Program-made: the position numbers and the translations under genes | The notes under the pieces: model-generated | Seen by the model: the letters and a program-made list of their open reading frames with translations, nothing else | The model's database searches: none | What the model was told of the DNA's origin: nothing | Assembly: GCA_026014735.1 (NCBI GenBank) | Contig: JAOZHT010000002.1 | Coordinates: 744,001 to 808,000, forward strand | DNA length: 64,000 bases | Origin: Candidatus Bathyarchaeota archaeon | GTDB taxonomy: Archaea; Thermoproteota; Bathyarchaeia; Bathyarchaeales; Bathycorpusculaceae | Reading direction: 5' to 3' | Shown: piece by piece, positions 8,653 through 17,597 of the stretch | How positions within the stretch are numbered: position 1 is the stretch's first letter | Layout of the letters: every line of letters starts with the position of its first letter

Positions 8653-9216
8653 TTACCTGAGTAAGCGCATAACGAATTCTTGGCACTGCGTGTTTAAGTC
8701 GCTGCCCGAGTTCACCTTAGCCGCTGCATGTATAGTGTAGCTGCTGTCGCCTGGCAGAGGCGCCACATCCTTTAGGACCGCGGCTTGGTCGCTGTTGTCG
8801 ATTGCTATGTCGCCGTAGCCGAATGCCCCGATTACTGTGCCTTGCGGCGGGTTGAGGCTGTCTAGATATGCCTGTATGGTGGTGGCGGGTTTACCTGCGT
8901 AGATGGGGCCTCCAACGACGATGATGTCGTAGCCTACGGGGTTAGCGGCAACGTCGCTTTTAACGCCTGCCAATGTAACGTAGTAGCCTGAATCCTGTAT
9001 GTTAAAGCCAATGTATGAGGCGACATCTTTAGCGCGGCCGCTTAAACCTGGGTCGTAGACCACCAGTGCTTTGCCCTTTGCGCTGTCATTGGGCAAGGGG
9101 TGGGTGCCGGTGGCGAAGTTGCCGGCGGCGTCAAAGATAACTAAGCTAAACGCTGCGAAACCAACGATTACCAGAATGCCGATAACGGCTAGTATAACCT
9201 TTAAGATTTTATGCAT
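8653..9216 (-). CDS. Membrane-anchored flavodoxin-fold protein
   Basis: Starting at ATG 9216, which has a strong GGAGAGGAG ribosome binding site, the 187-residue protein begins with one membrane helix (about residues 5-28). A flavodoxin-like domain follows: ALVVYDPGLSGRAKDVA at the phosphate-binding loop position and DIIVVGGPIYAGKPA at the flavin-contact position. The frame is open 20 codons further upstream but without support. It lies 81 bp downstream of a second flavodoxin-like gene on the same strand. The role is probably FMN-dependent electron transfer at the membrane; the partner is unknown. Confidence 0.68.
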   Translation of the reverse strand: MHKILKVILAVIGILVIVGFAAFSLVIFDAAGNFATGTHPLPNDSAKGKALVVYDPGLSGRAKDVASYIGFNIQDSGYYVTLAGVKSDVAANPVGYDIIVVGGPIYAGKPATTIQAYLDSLNPPQGTVIGAFGYGDIAIDNSDQAAVLKDVAPLPGDSSYTIHAAAKVNSGSDLNTQCQEFVMRLLR

Positions 9217-9297
9217 AATCTCCTCTCCATCCCCCCTTCGCAGGGAATAAATAAAAAGCCTCTGCTCTAAATCCAAAATTTCCCCAAGGAACCCAGC

Positions 9298-9852
9298 CTA
9301 ACGAGCCTTCTGCGCCAGCTCCCTTGCCCAACTGCGGATTTCCTCTCTATCACGCAGGTCATAAACGCCTGGCTCCGTTTCTTTGAAGCCGTCGCTTTCC
9401 AGCTGGGGCCGAATCATCCCTAAGGTGCGGCGGAACAGCACATTCATCTTGCCATAGTCAAGGATGCCGCCGAAAAAGCCCACTGCAATCGGCTGTAGGC
9501 TGTACTTTGCGATTTTGTCGTCGAGGGATGCTTTTCGGATTTTCTCGACTTCCTCAGGTTTGCCTTCGCGTTGGGGAACCATCTTCATGGTGCAGGCGAA
9601 GACTGCATGTTTTTTGGCAGTGAGCTCTTTTTGGTGTTTTTTCAGAAAGTCCTCGGCTTCGCCGGTCCATTTGCCCATCTGCATGCCGCTGCCTACCACA
9701 ACTAGCCCATAGGGTGATAGGTCTTTGATTTTCTCTTTTTTCGCGTCCGCCACCTTAACTGAGAAGCCTTCGCTGCTTAGAACAGATGCGATTTCTTGGG
9801 CGGTCAACGCGGAGGCGCCGTATCGGGTGCCATAAACAATCAGAACTTCCAT
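9298..9852 (-). CDS. Flavodoxin-domain protein, HemG-like
   Basis: The 184-residue protein starts with a flavodoxin phosphate-binding loop (VYGTRYGASALTAQEIA) and continues with LVVVGSGMQMGKWTGEAEDF and FACTMKMVPQ, the order seen in HemG-type protoporphyrinogen oxidases and related archaeal flavodoxins. The C-terminus ends with a charged helix (REEIRSWARELAQKAR). A heme role is uncertain because no heme gene is nearby; general FMN redox chemistry is safer. It precedes the membrane-anchored flavodoxin gene by 81 bp. Confidence 0.72.
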   Translation of the reverse strand: MEVLIVYGTRYGASALTAQEIASVLSSEGFSVKVADAKKEKIKDLSPYGLVVVGSGMQMGKWTGEAEDFLKKHQKELTAKKHAVFACTMKMVPQREGKPEEVEKIRKASLDDKIAKYSLQPIAVGFFGGILDYGKMNVLFRRTLGMIRPQLESDGFKETEPGVYDLRDREEIRSWARELAQKAR

Positions 9853-9990
9853 GTCAATCCCTGCTTTTCCTTTAGTTAATCAAGTTTAATAAGTTTTTAT
9901 TCAGAAGGTTTATGCCTGAAAAAGTCAATGAGCGTCAGGAAAGTGTAAATCCCTCAGGCTACTCATCTACATTCATCCTTGGTGGTAAGT

Positions 9991-10365
9991 GTGGTTAAAC
10001 GACCTCATGCATCCTTCATGCTTAAACAGGCATTCAAGTCAACGTTCTCTAAGCCTGCGACGGAAAAATATCCTAAGGTGAAGCCAGAGTTACCGGAGAA
10101 GTTTCGGGGAGAACCCATCTTTGACTACTCCGCCTGCATCGGCTGCGGCTTATGCAGCAGAGATTGCCCCTCCCAAGCCATCGAGATGGTGACGGTCGAG
10201 GGCAAGAAGCGTCGTCCACAGCTTAACCTCTCAAAATGCATCTTCTGCTACCAATGCGCTGAGACATGCCCCAAAAAGGCGATAAGCAACTCTTGCCTCT
10301 ACGAGCTAGCCACAACTGACAAGTCCAACCTGGTTATGAAGCCTAAAGCCCCCTCAGAAACCTAA
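9991..10365 (+). CDS. 2[4Fe-4S] ferredoxin-type protein, NuoI/Ech-like
   Basis: This protein of about 124 residues carries two canonical clusters: CIGCGLCSRDCP and CIFCYQCAETCP. The N-terminus (LKQAFKSTFSKPATEKYP) resembles the start of NuoI/EchF-type subunits of membrane hydrogenases and complex I. I prefer GTG 9991, preceded by GGTGG, over the in-frame TTG 9979. No other hydrogenase or complex I subunits adjoin it, so it may act as a free electron carrier or join a complex encoded elsewhere. It precedes ftr, which suggests a link with one-carbon reduction. Confidence 0.8.
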   Translation: MVKRPHASFMLKQAFKSTFSKPATEKYPKVKPELPEKFRGEPIFDYSACIGCGLCSRDCPSQAIEMVTVEGKKRRPQLNLSKCIFCYQCAETCPKKAISNSCLYELATTDKSNLVMKPKAPSET

Positions 10366-10446
10366 TGTCTTGAGTTTAGCCTTCTGGGGCTGGAGCGGCT
10401 GCTTGGGGTTATCCTGAAAATTCGTCGAGTTGAAACCCCTAAAACC

Positions 10447-11511
10447 ATGAAAACTCTTAAATTATACAAACTGCAACTGAAAAGCAAGGTTGTCTCGTCA
10501 ATGGCCTCACACACTAAGCAGCTTGAAATCCAAGGCTACGATGAAAAAGAAAAGATGTATCTTGTCAAGTCACCCTCCGGCGAAATAGTTAAGGTTCAAG
10601 ATACATTTGCGGAGATGTTTCCGCTTTGGGCAGCCAGAGTCCTCATAACCGCTGCCAACCCGAAGTGGGCAGAAATCGCTGCCTCCATAACTACTGGATA
10701 CGCCACAAGCGTCATCGCCGCCTCAGCTGAGGCAGCCGTCGAACGCACCGTACCCGCCAGCGAGACCCCTGATAACCGACCCGGCATCCTTATTCAAATT
10801 TACAACAAAGACCGCTTTGAACTCAAGCATTCCCTCATGGGACGCATTGGACAATGCACCATGACCTGCCCCACCACCGCAGCCTTCAATGGGCTAGTGG
10901 GCAAACGTGTCCTGCTTATCGGAAGCAGCCTACGCTACTTCGGCGACGGCTTCCAGAAGAAAGCGCTGGTTGGCGGACGCAAATGCTGGAAAATACCCGT
11001 TATGGAAGGCGTCTTCCTTGTCGAGGACGGCTTTGGCGCCATGGAGGCTGTTGCAGGCGGCAACTTTATGATATTTGCAAAAACAGACGCTGAATGCCTA
11101 GCCGCGGCGGAGGCAGCAGCAGACGCCATTCGAGCTCAGGTCCCCGATGTCATCATGCCCTTCCCAGGCGGTCTATGCCGTTCCGGTAGCAAAGCTGGCT
11201 CGTTGAAATACAAGCTTAAAGCCTCAACTAACCAAACTTACTGTCCCACGCTCCGCACCATCGTGCCAGACACCGTGGTTCCGGAGGGATGCACAAGCGT
11301 TTTGGAAATCGTCATTAACGGTTTAACGTTGGATGCAGTTAAGAAGGCGATGGCGGTTGGTGTGCAGGCTTCTTTGGCGTGTCCGGGCATCATCAAAATC
11401 AGCGCGGGCAACTATGGTGGCAAGCTGGGTCCGTTTAAGGCGTACCTCAAAGACGCTATTGGCGTGCCGGAAGCGCCCGCGGAGAAGGCGCCTAAAGCAG
11501 CTAAAGCCTAA
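10447..11511 (+). CDS. ftr: Formylmethanofuran:tetrahydromethanopterin formyltransferase
   Basis: Ftr moves the formyl group from formylmethanofuran to tetrahydromethanopterin, the second step of the methyl branch of archaeal CO2 fixation or methanogenesis. The family signatures are plain: VQDTFAEMFPLWAARVLITA, SETPDNRPGILIQIYN, IGQCTMTCPTTAAFNG, PFPGGLCRSGSK and the C-terminal GIIKISAGNYGGKLG. The 354-residue frame is about 50 longer at the N-terminus than typical Ftr. ATG 10501 or ATG 10555 would give a more usual length, and none has a strong ribosome binding site. The gene suggests an H4MPT Wood-Ljungdahl pathway. Confidence 0.93.
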   Translation: MKTLKLYKLQLKSKVVSSMASHTKQLEIQGYDEKEKMYLVKSPSGEIVKVQDTFAEMFPLWAARVLITAANPKWAEIAASITTGYATSVIAASAEAAVERTVPASETPDNRPGILIQIYNKDRFELKHSLMGRIGQCTMTCPTTAAFNGLVGKRVLLIGSSLRYFGDGFQKKALVGGRKCWKIPVMEGVFLVEDGFGAMEAVAGGNFMIFAKTDAECLAAAEAAADAIRAQVPDVIMPFPGGLCRSGSKAGSLKYKLKASTNQTYCPTLRTIVPDTVVPEGCTSVLEIVINGLTLDAVKKAMAVGVQASLACPGIIKISAGNYGGKLGPFKAYLKDAIGVPEAPAEKAPKAAKA

Positions 11512-11586
11512 CCGGCTCTTTTTTGAGTCGCAACTTTTATCTGGCTGTCCCCAAGGATAGTTATTGAATTCGCTAAGTGAATTACT

Positions 11587-12855
11587 TTGAGTGCCTCCAA
11601 AAAAAGCTCCCTTGAACTATTCAGGCTAAGAAAAACCATCAATAACCTAGCCGGCAAAGAGGGCAGCCACACTGAACTCATCACCATCTATGTGCCGCCT
11701 GATAAACAAATCAGCGACGCCCTCAACCTGCTCCGCAACGAATACGGCACCGCCAGCAACATCAAATCCAACGTTACCCGCAAAAACGTGCTGGACGCCA
11801 TCGTGAAGGCGCAGCAGAAGCTTAAGCTCTTCAAGGACCCCGGCGAGAAGGGCATCGTGGTTTTCACGGGGGCGCTTCCGCAGGAGGGGGGCGGTGGACC
11901 CGGCACTGAGCGGATGGAGAGCTACGTGATTGTTCCCCCCGAGCCGATTCGAATTTTCCTTTACCGCTGCGATAACCGCTTCCACACCGAGCATCTGCAG
12001 GAGATGCTGCGGGAAAAAGAATCCTACGGCATCTTGCTGGTGGACGCCAACAATGCCACCATAGCTACCCTGCAGGGCAAGCACCTCAACATCGTTATGC
12101 AGATGTACAGCGGCGTCACGGGCAAAACCCGTGCTGGCGGCCAATCCGCGAGGCGTTATGAGCGGCTGCGGGACATGCAGCTAAACGAGTACTACCAGCG
12201 CGTCGCCCGGCATGCTGACGAAGTCTTTTTGCCGATGGAGAACCTTAAAGGCATCATATTGGGGGGTCCGGGGCCAACCAAGTATGACTTCGAGAAGGGC
12301 AGCTACCTGAACTATCAGTTGCAGGGCAAAATCCTTGAGGTAGTCGACACAGCCTACGTGGAGGAACAGGGCGTTAAGGAAGTGGTGGAGAAAGCTCCCG
12401 AAATCATGAAGAAGGTCCGCTACATCGAAGAGAAAGAAATCATGCAGAAATTCCTCTACGAAGTCGGACATGACAGCGGCCTTATCACCTACGGTGAAGC
12501 AGAGGTGCGGCGGCTCCTAAACGCGGGCGCCGTGCGGACGGTGTTGATGTCGGAGGAGCTGGATATGCAGCGGGTAACCGTGAAATGCAGCGCCTGCGGC
12601 TACCAGGAGGAACACACCGTTAAGGGCAAGATGCTCTCGGAGTTTGAGCAGGGACTGGTTGGGAAAGCCTGCAAAGGCTGCCAGGCGCCTTCATATGCGA
12701 TTGTGGATAAAAAAGACGTGGTGGACGACATCGCTGATCTAGCGGCGCTCTCTAACACTGACGTTGAGGTTATCTCTACTGAGACTGAAGAGGGTCAGAT
12801 GCTTAAGAACGCTTTCGGCGGCATAGCGGCGATTCTGCGGTTCAAGCAGAACTAA
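11587..12855 (+). CDS. prf1: Peptide chain release factor aRF1
   Basis: aRF1 recognises all three stop codons and triggers peptide release on the ribosome. NIKS, the stop-codon recognition loop, is at residues 58-61, and the catalytic GGQ is at 184-186 in TRAGGQSARR. The C-terminal domain holds a zinc-ribbon-like part with two CxxC pairs (KCSACGYQ and KACKGCQ). Its 422 residues match the family. The start is TTG 11587. It stands alone between ftr and a convergent oxidoreductase. Confidence 0.96.
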   Translation: MSASKKSSLELFRLRKTINNLAGKEGSHTELITIYVPPDKQISDALNLLRNEYGTASNIKSNVTRKNVLDAIVKAQQKLKLFKDPGEKGIVVFTGALPQEGGGGPGTERMESYVIVPPEPIRIFLYRCDNRFHTEHLQEMLREKESYGILLVDANNATIATLQGKHLNIVMQMYSGVTGKTRAGGQSARRYERLRDMQLNEYYQRVARHADEVFLPMENLKGIILGGPGPTKYDFEKGSYLNYQLQGKILEVVDTAYVEEQGVKEVVEKAPEIMKKVRYIEEKEIMQKFLYEVGHDSGLITYGEAEVRRLLNAGAVRTVLMSEELDMQRVTVKCSACGYQEEHTVKGKMLSEFEQGLVGKACKGCQAPSYAIVDKKDVVDDIADLAALSNTDVEVISTETEEGQMLKNAFGGIAAILRFKQN

Positions 12856-12983
12856 CCCTATTCTTTGTTTTCTTATCTTCTACCTTTTGGAAACCCTGCC
12901 GGTTCCATGGTTGTCTGCTAGACCCCTCTCTGGTCTATGCATCTAACCTCTAATAGGCGGCAGACAGAACCATAAATCCCGCC

Positions 12984-14378
12984 TTAGTGCTCGTGTTCAT
13001 GGTGATGCTCAGGATCCTGCAACGCGCCAAACGCGTTCTGTACCACCTCGTTTAGCGCCGGATGAATATGCATGCCCCTTGCGATGGGTCCGTAGTCGCC
13101 GTTGCCGCTTGCCATGGCATTGGTGATTTCCTGCAGCAGCACCGCGGCTTCGGGTCCGATGATGTGGGCGCCAAGGATTTTGCCGGTTTGCTGCTCCACG
13201 ATCACTTTCACGAAGCCCTCGGGGTCACCCATCGCGGCTCCCATCGCCGTGTCCCGGTAAAACGCCGTTCCGACGAGGATTTTATGCTTCTGCCTGGCTT
13301 CCGCTTCCTTTAAGCCCACCGCAGCAACCTGGGGATAAGTGAATACTCCATGGGGCGTCGCTGAGAAATCCATCTGCACCTTATGCTCATTTGTGGAGTT
13401 ATGCCACACGATGCCTGCCTCATAGTTGGCGGCGTGCTTAAACATCTGCTTGCCGATGGCGTCTCCGAAGGCAAAAATGTGCTTCTTGCTGGTTTCTAGG
13501 TACTCGTTGACTTCTATGAATCCTCGGCTGTCAAGTTTCACGCCGGTTTTCTCGGGGTGGAGCAAGTCGGCGTTGGAGACTCTGCCCGTGGCAACCATCA
13601 ATGCGTCGGCGGTGAAGGTTTTCTCTGAGCCGTCAAGGCGGCTTCTGGCAACCAGCGTTTTGCCGGCTGCGTCCTGTTTGGCTTCGATGGTGTCGTGGCC
13701 AAGGTAGAGGTCCATGCGTTTTGAGGCTTCGTTTTGCAGTAAACTGGAGATTTCTGGTTCCTCCTCGGGCAGCACGCGGTCGCCCCGGTGTACCACGGTG
13801 ACTTTGGTGCCGATGGCTGAGAAGAAGTGGCCGTATTCCATGCCGATGTAGCCTCCGCCCACAATGATGATGCTTCGGGGCTGACTCTGCAGCTGCAGCA
13901 CAGTGTCGCTGGTAAGGTAATCCACCGTTTCGATGCCCCTGATGGGGGGAATTGCGGTGCGGGCGCCCGAGCAGATAAAGATGGTTTTGGCTTTGAGGGT
14001 TTCGTTTCCCACCTGCATGGTGTAGTCTGAGATGAATTCGCCGGTTTGCTTATACCACTTCATTTCGGATGTGGCTTCGACGGCGGCGGCTTGCTGGCCC
14101 GTGTCGTGGGTGACGAGGGCATGCATGCGGTTCATGATGTTTTGGAAGTTCACGTTGTTGACGGTGGCGTTTATGCCCAGTTTATCTGCGCTTTGGATAC
14201 TGGAGAGGAGGTCAGCGGGGTAAATGAGCATCTTGCTGGGGACGCAGCCCACGTTTATGCAGGTGCCCCCCATCCTGCCATGCTCAACCAGTGCCACTTT
14301 AAAGCCCTGTTCGACGGCGGCGGAGGCAATCAGCATGCCTGACCCTGACCCAACTACTAGTATATCGAATTCTTCCAT
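12984..14378 (-). CDS. FAD-dependent pyridine nucleotide-disulfide oxidoreductase (Lpd/MerA-like)
   Basis: Starting at ATG 14378, preceded by GAGG, the protein has 464 residues. It has an FAD site (VVGSGSGMLIAS), the redox disulfide GGTCINVGC (Cys40, Cys45), an NAD(P) site (IIVGGGYIGMEYG), a second FAD motif (IFAFGDAIG) and a dimerisation domain ending in HIHPALNEVV with the active-site histidine. The family includes dihydrolipoamide dehydrogenase and mercuric reductase. No 2-oxoacid dehydrogenase genes adjoin it and no MerA C-terminal Cys pair is seen, so the substrate is open. The tail HHHEHEH may bind metal. Confidence 0.85.
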   Translation of the reverse strand: MEEFDILVVGSGSGMLIASAAVEQGFKVALVEHGRMGGTCINVGCVPSKMLIYPADLLSSIQSADKLGINATVNNVNFQNIMNRMHALVTHDTGQQAAAVEATSEMKWYKQTGEFISDYTMQVGNETLKAKTIFICSGARTAIPPIRGIETVDYLTSDTVLQLQSQPRSIIIVGGGYIGMEYGHFFSAIGTKVTVVHRGDRVLPEEEPEISSLLQNEASKRMDLYLGHDTIEAKQDAAGKTLVARSRLDGSEKTFTADALMVATGRVSNADLLHPEKTGVKLDSRGFIEVNEYLETSKKHIFAFGDAIGKQMFKHAANYEAGIVWHNSTNEHKVQMDFSATPHGVFTYPQVAAVGLKEAEARQKHKILVGTAFYRDTAMGAAMGDPEGFVKVIVEQQTGKILGAHIIGPEAAVLLQEITNAMASGNGDYGPIARGMHIHPALNEVVQNAFGALQDPEHHHEHEH

Positions 14379-14501
14379 TGAGAAAACCTCGGTATATACA
14401 GGTAAATGACTAATCAACGGCAAATAAACCTTTCAATTGCAGGCGCTTGCCGCAAAAAAAGCCTTTAAGCCCAGATGCCTAAACTGTCTTGATGATGTAA
14501 T

Positions 14502-14594
14502 ATGGCCAAAAATGATTTAACAGCCCAAGAGCAGAAGAAAAAGCAAGCCTACTACGGCAAGGGCGAGAAGAAAGCTAAAGAAGTCAAGAAGTAG
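14502..14594 (+). CDS. Possible 30-residue lysine-rich protein
   Basis: A short frame from ATG 14502 to TAG 14594 encodes 30 residues rich in lysine and glutamine (TAQEQKKKQAYYGKGEKKAK). Its 3' end overlaps the convergent primase-like gene by 11 bp. Very basic small proteins of this kind occur in archaea and may bind nucleic acid, but nothing here proves translation. No strong ribosome binding site is seen. Confidence 0.4.
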   Translation: MAKNDLTAQEQKKKQAYYGKGEKKAKEVKK

Positions 14595-15366
14595 CCGCCA
14601 AAAACTTGGGTAGGCAGCGCCTATCATGGAGGGCGTCGAAGGCTTCCAGTTCCTGCTTCTGCAGCGGCAACACTACACGCGACACTAAACCGTTGAGGCT
14701 GTGGGGCAGGCGGATGAGGCGGTACTCGCCCGAAGTCACCCACTCGTCAATGTTGAAACCCGCCGCCATGGCTTCTTTTGCCAGCGCCAGCCGCGCTTCA
14801 GTGCTTAAGCCATAGGCGTCCTCGTCGAGGACGTGGAGGTGAAAGCCCCTGCCCGAATAAACCACCCTCAGCTTGGAAAAGCGCCGCTCAAGATGCTCGT
14901 AGAGCCCGATGGCTTCATGCTTCACCATGTCCAGTTCCACTTCGCAGAAGCTCAGGCCCTGCCCCCGCTTCATCTTCTCCGCGAGGCTGCCGTGGATTGG
15001 GCAGGTGATGTTTTCGGGGTCCAAGTCAAACGCGAGTTCCTGACCGTCGGCTTTACCTTCTGGGGTGTAGCGGTTGCGGTCGTAGTAGACGGCTTCAGGC
15101 AGAAACTCCAACACCTGCGCCTGCACGTCGGCAAGGCCTTGGTACTCGTCGATTATGATGGTTGTTTGGGCGTCCTCGCGGTATTTTTCTGGAAAAATTT
15201 GTGTATGCCGCCCGATGATGACTGCGAATTTGGTGCCCGGGAGGTTTTGCCCAAACCACTCCGCCACGCTTCCCAAATCAAACTCTTCGGTGTAGAATTC
15301 TCGGCGCTCCTCCAAGGTGGCGTAACGCATACCGCTAGGCAAATAATACCGCGCCATAAGCTTCAC
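14584..15366 (-). CDS. priS: DNA primase small (catalytic) subunit-like protein
   Basis: The 260-residue protein belongs to the archaeo-eukaryotic primase family, which makes primers for replication. The catalytic aspartates are in LAFDLDPENI (Asp114, Asp116), and the nucleotide-binding motif is SGRGFHLHVLDEDAY (171-185), followed by RLIRLPHSLNGL. A short insertion with CPIHG and a later SFC may be a zinc knuckle. It is about 80-100 residues shorter than most archaeal PriS, mainly because the C-terminus ends soon after the third motif. It may be a compact PriS or a related repair polymerase. The large subunit is not adjacent. Confidence 0.8.
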   Translation of the reverse strand: MKLMARYYLPSGMRYATLEERREFYTEEFDLGSVAEWFGQNLPGTKFAVIIGRHTQIFPEKYREDAQTTIIIDEYQGLADVQAQVLEFLPEAVYYDRNRYTPEGKADGQELAFDLDPENITCPIHGSLAEKMKRGQGLSFCEVELDMVKHEAIGLYEHLERRFSKLRVVYSGRGFHLHVLDEDAYGLSTEARLALAKEAMAAGFNIDEWVTSGEYRLIRLPHSLNGLVSRVVLPLQKQELEAFDALHDRRCLPKFLAATS

Positions 15367-15449
15367 CTATGAGGAAAGCTTTCTCGCCGAAATCCTTTGC
15401 GGAAACACTAATATGTCCGCTTCCCCGCAGTTTATGTTGGTGAATTGTT

Positions 15450-15767
15450 TTGCCTTTTGATCCTGATTTTCAAACTAAACGCAAAGTTGTAAGTGAACAC
15501 AGTGGACACAAAGTCTGGGGGCCAGTGGAGCCTCCGACCAAGCTGGGTATCCACGGAACCAACGTGGCGGTGGATTGGGATGTCTGCGTGGGCGACGGCG
15601 TCTGCGCGGATGTCTGCCCCGTTTCCCTCTATGACATGGTGGATACGCCTGGGCATCCGCTGTCCAGCCGCAAAGCCGACCCCGCCCGAGAAGACACCTG
15701 CATCCAGTGCCTAGCCTGCGAGCTACAGTGCCCCGCCGCAGCCATAAAAATCACTCCTCCGCCCTAG
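15450..15767 (+). CDS. Zinc-containing 7Fe ferredoxin (Sulfolobus type)
   Basis: The 105-residue protein resembles Sulfolobus/Thermoplasma ferredoxin along its whole length. The N-terminal extension holds the zinc ligands His17, His20 and His35, with Asp77 as fourth ligand in KADPARE. The first cluster is CVGDGVCADVC, where Asp49 replaces the second cysteine, as in the [3Fe-4S] site of the model protein. The second is the [4Fe-4S] site CIQCLACELQCP. It is the likely electron carrier for 2-oxoacid:ferredoxin oxidoreductases. The start is TTG 15450 with GGTGA six bases upstream. Confidence 0.93.
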   Translation: MPFDPDFQTKRKVVSEHSGHKVWGPVEPPTKLGIHGTNVAVDWDVCVGDGVCADVCPVSLYDMVDTPGHPLSSRKADPAREDTCIQCLACELQCPAAAIKITPPP

Positions 15768-15822
15768 CCATTGTGGTAAATGTTATATGGGCAGGCGCTT
15801 GATTAACTGCTAGGCGCCAGCT

Positions 15823-16491
15823 ATGAGTGAGCCATCAAAAGCCAAAACCATAATCCTGCAGTCCCAGGATGCAAACGCCAAAATAACCGATGTCGTCGAA
15901 GGCATAATCTGCGGCATCATGGACGCCGGCGAAGTCAACGTCGTCGGCTTGGGCGACTCGATGTTTCTGGCCTGCAGCGCAATCAACATGGCCAGCGAAA
16001 TCGCCAAAGTCTACGTGGACGACATCGACATAGCCGCACTCGAGTTTCCCTCTTTGGGGAGGGTGCCGGCGGTTTCGGCGCATCTTTCCCAGAAAACCGC
16101 GGGGGATTACACTGCACTTGCTGAGGCCGAAGACAAAAAACTCGCCGACGTAACCGAGCAAACCATCAGCGTCAGCCGAGCATCCACCCTTGAGCGCCTC
16201 ATAACCATCTGTCTGCTGCGGCTTGCGCGTTTTGAGGAAGTTAAAATCGTGGCGGCAGGCGGCTCCATAAACGACGCCATCGCATTAGCGCTTAAGCTCA
16301 CGGGCGGGGCAATCTCCAGGGATGAGGTAGGCATCAAACTGTTCCATCTTCACAGCATCATCATGCGCAACGACCCCACCAAAAGCATCGCGGCAGTCTC
16401 AATTTATCTGCAGAAAGGCGTCACCGCACGCTACACGAAGCGGCAAAGCGAGCTGCTTAAGAAGCTGGAAATGGGGCAGTTGAGCAGCTAA
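15823..16491 (+). CDS. Two-domain Alba-like protein
   Basis: The 222 residues appear to hold two copies of an Alba-like alpha/beta unit. The first (about residues 10-75) has DVVEGIICGIMDAGEVNVVGLGDSMFLACSAINMA, quoted here as motif parts DVVEGIICGIM and VNVVGLGDSMFLA. The second (about 125-205) has TICLLRLARFEEVKIVAAGG and SINDAIALALKLT, followed by a strand pair ending in SIYLQKG. Alba proteins are dimeric DNA/RNA-binding chromatin proteins of about 90 residues; a tandem fusion would form the dimer within one chain. The assignment rests on pattern and predicted secondary structure, not on high identity. Confidence 0.55.
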   Translation: MSEPSKAKTIILQSQDANAKITDVVEGIICGIMDAGEVNVVGLGDSMFLACSAINMASEIAKVYVDDIDIAALEFPSLGRVPAVSAHLSQKTAGDYTALAEAEDKKLADVTEQTISVSRASTLERLITICLLRLARFEEVKIVAAGGSINDAIALALKLTGGAISRDEVGIKLFHLHSIIMRNDPTKSIAAVSIYLQKGVTARYTKRQSELLKKLEMGQLSS

Positions 16492-16551
16492 GATAAAACC
16501 CAGATGGACTAGATTTTTTATCAACGGTGGTAGCGTTAAGCATGTCGAGTT

Positions 16552-16845
16552 TTACTTTTCGAGAGTTTCACGGTAATGTAATTGCTTGAGCAGCTTTTCA
16601 AATTCTTCCCTTGCCTTACGTTCATAAAAAACTAAAAGACCAACGCAACCACCGAATATTCCTCCACCCACCATTGCTAAGGGTTGTCCAAATATCATGA
16701 AAACCGCAAGAAAAGCAGTACCAACGACACCTGTCACAAACATTCTTAAAGGTGTCTTTCGGACTATTTTTTCGACTATTTCTATTTGTTCTTGCAAATT
16801 TTGAGTACTTGATTTTTCAGACACCACAATGTCTCCCTGATTCAC
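16552..16845 (-). CDS. Small two-helix membrane protein
   Basis: The 97-residue protein has a polar N-terminal helix (QNLQEQIEIVEKIVRK), two adjacent glycine-rich membrane segments (about residues 33-53 and 57-73) and a charged C-terminal coiled-coil-like helix. I do not recognise a family. Such small hairpin membrane proteins may be subunits or scaffolds. It lies alone between the Alba-like gene and sod. Confidence 0.5.
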   Translation of the reverse strand: MNQGDIVVSEKSSTQNLQEQIEIVEKIVRKTPLRMFVTGVVGTAFLAVFMIFGQPLAMVGGGIFGGCVGLLVFYERKAREEFEKLLKQLHYRETLEK

Positions 16846-16961
16846 TATCGAATTGATGCCTATTTATTACTATGCTAAGAAGCACTGAAAACAAAGCCGC
16901 AGGGGGTATACTTAAGAAAGGGAAGGTTGATCAGCTAAAAAAGGGGTAACCCAAAAAAGGG

Positions 16962-17597
16962 TTATTTTATTAGGGCAAGGTTTTGGTTGACTTTGTCCCA
17001 GTTGACGAGGTTCCAGAAGGCTTCGATGAATTTGGGGCGCTCGTTTTTGTAGTCAAGGTAGTAGGCGTGTTCCCAGACGTCGAGTGCCATCACTATTTGG
17101 AAGTCGGGGAAAACGTTGACGTTGTGCTTCTCGATCTGCATGATTAAGGCTCGGTCCACGCATGGATGAACCGCCAGCGCCGCCCAGCCAGAGCCCTCCG
17201 TGCCCGCCGCAGTTGCCGAAAACATCTTTTTGAAGTTGTCGAAACCGCCGAATTGCTTGTCGATGATGTCTGCGATGGCTCCGCCGGGTGCGCCTCCGCC
17301 TCCTTTGCCTGCCGGCGCCATGTTCTCCCAGAATGTGGTGTGGAGCATGTGGCCGCCGATGTTGAAGCTGAGTTCTTTAGCGAGGGCTTTTAGGTATCCG
17401 AAGCTGACCCAGTAGTTGAGGGTATCTTTGTTTTCTTTGGCTTCGTCCATCATTTTGAAGAGGTTGTTGGCGCCATTCACGTAGGCTTGATGGTGCTTGC
17501 TGTGGTGGATTTTCAGTTGCTCCTCAGAGATGTAGGGAGCCAACGCGTTGTAGTCGTAGGGTAGTTTGGGTAGGGTAAACTGTTTAACTTTCTCCAT
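16962..17597 (-). CDS. sod: Fe/Mn superoxide dismutase
   Basis: This enzyme converts superoxide to hydrogen peroxide and oxygen. The N-terminal [13 protein letters not shown], then [13 protein letters not shown], and the C-terminal [11 protein letters not shown] provide the three histidines and one aspartate of the metal site; GSGWAAL is also conserved. The ATG at 17597 (211 residues) has GGTGA five bases upstream and is preferred to the GTG three codons earlier. It begins a run of oxygen-defence genes (rubrerythrin, flavodiiron protein). The metal cannot be told from the motifs with confidence. Confidence 0.95.
   Translation of the reverse strand: MEKVKQFTLPKLPYDYNALAPYISEEQLKIHHSKHHQAYVNGANNLFKMMDEAKENKDTLNYWVSFGYLKALAKELSFNIGGHMLHTTFWENMAPAGKGGGGAPGGAIADIIDKQFGGFDNFKKMFSATAAGTEGSGWAALAVHPCVDRALIMQIEKHNVNVFPDFQIVMALDVWEHAYYLDYKNERPKFIEAFWNLVNWDKVNQNLALIK

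Noticed and set aside
12984-14378. Mercuric reductase
   Set aside because: No C-terminal vicinal cysteine pair, no MerA N-terminal HMA domain and no mer neighbours; only the general oxidoreductase family is supported.
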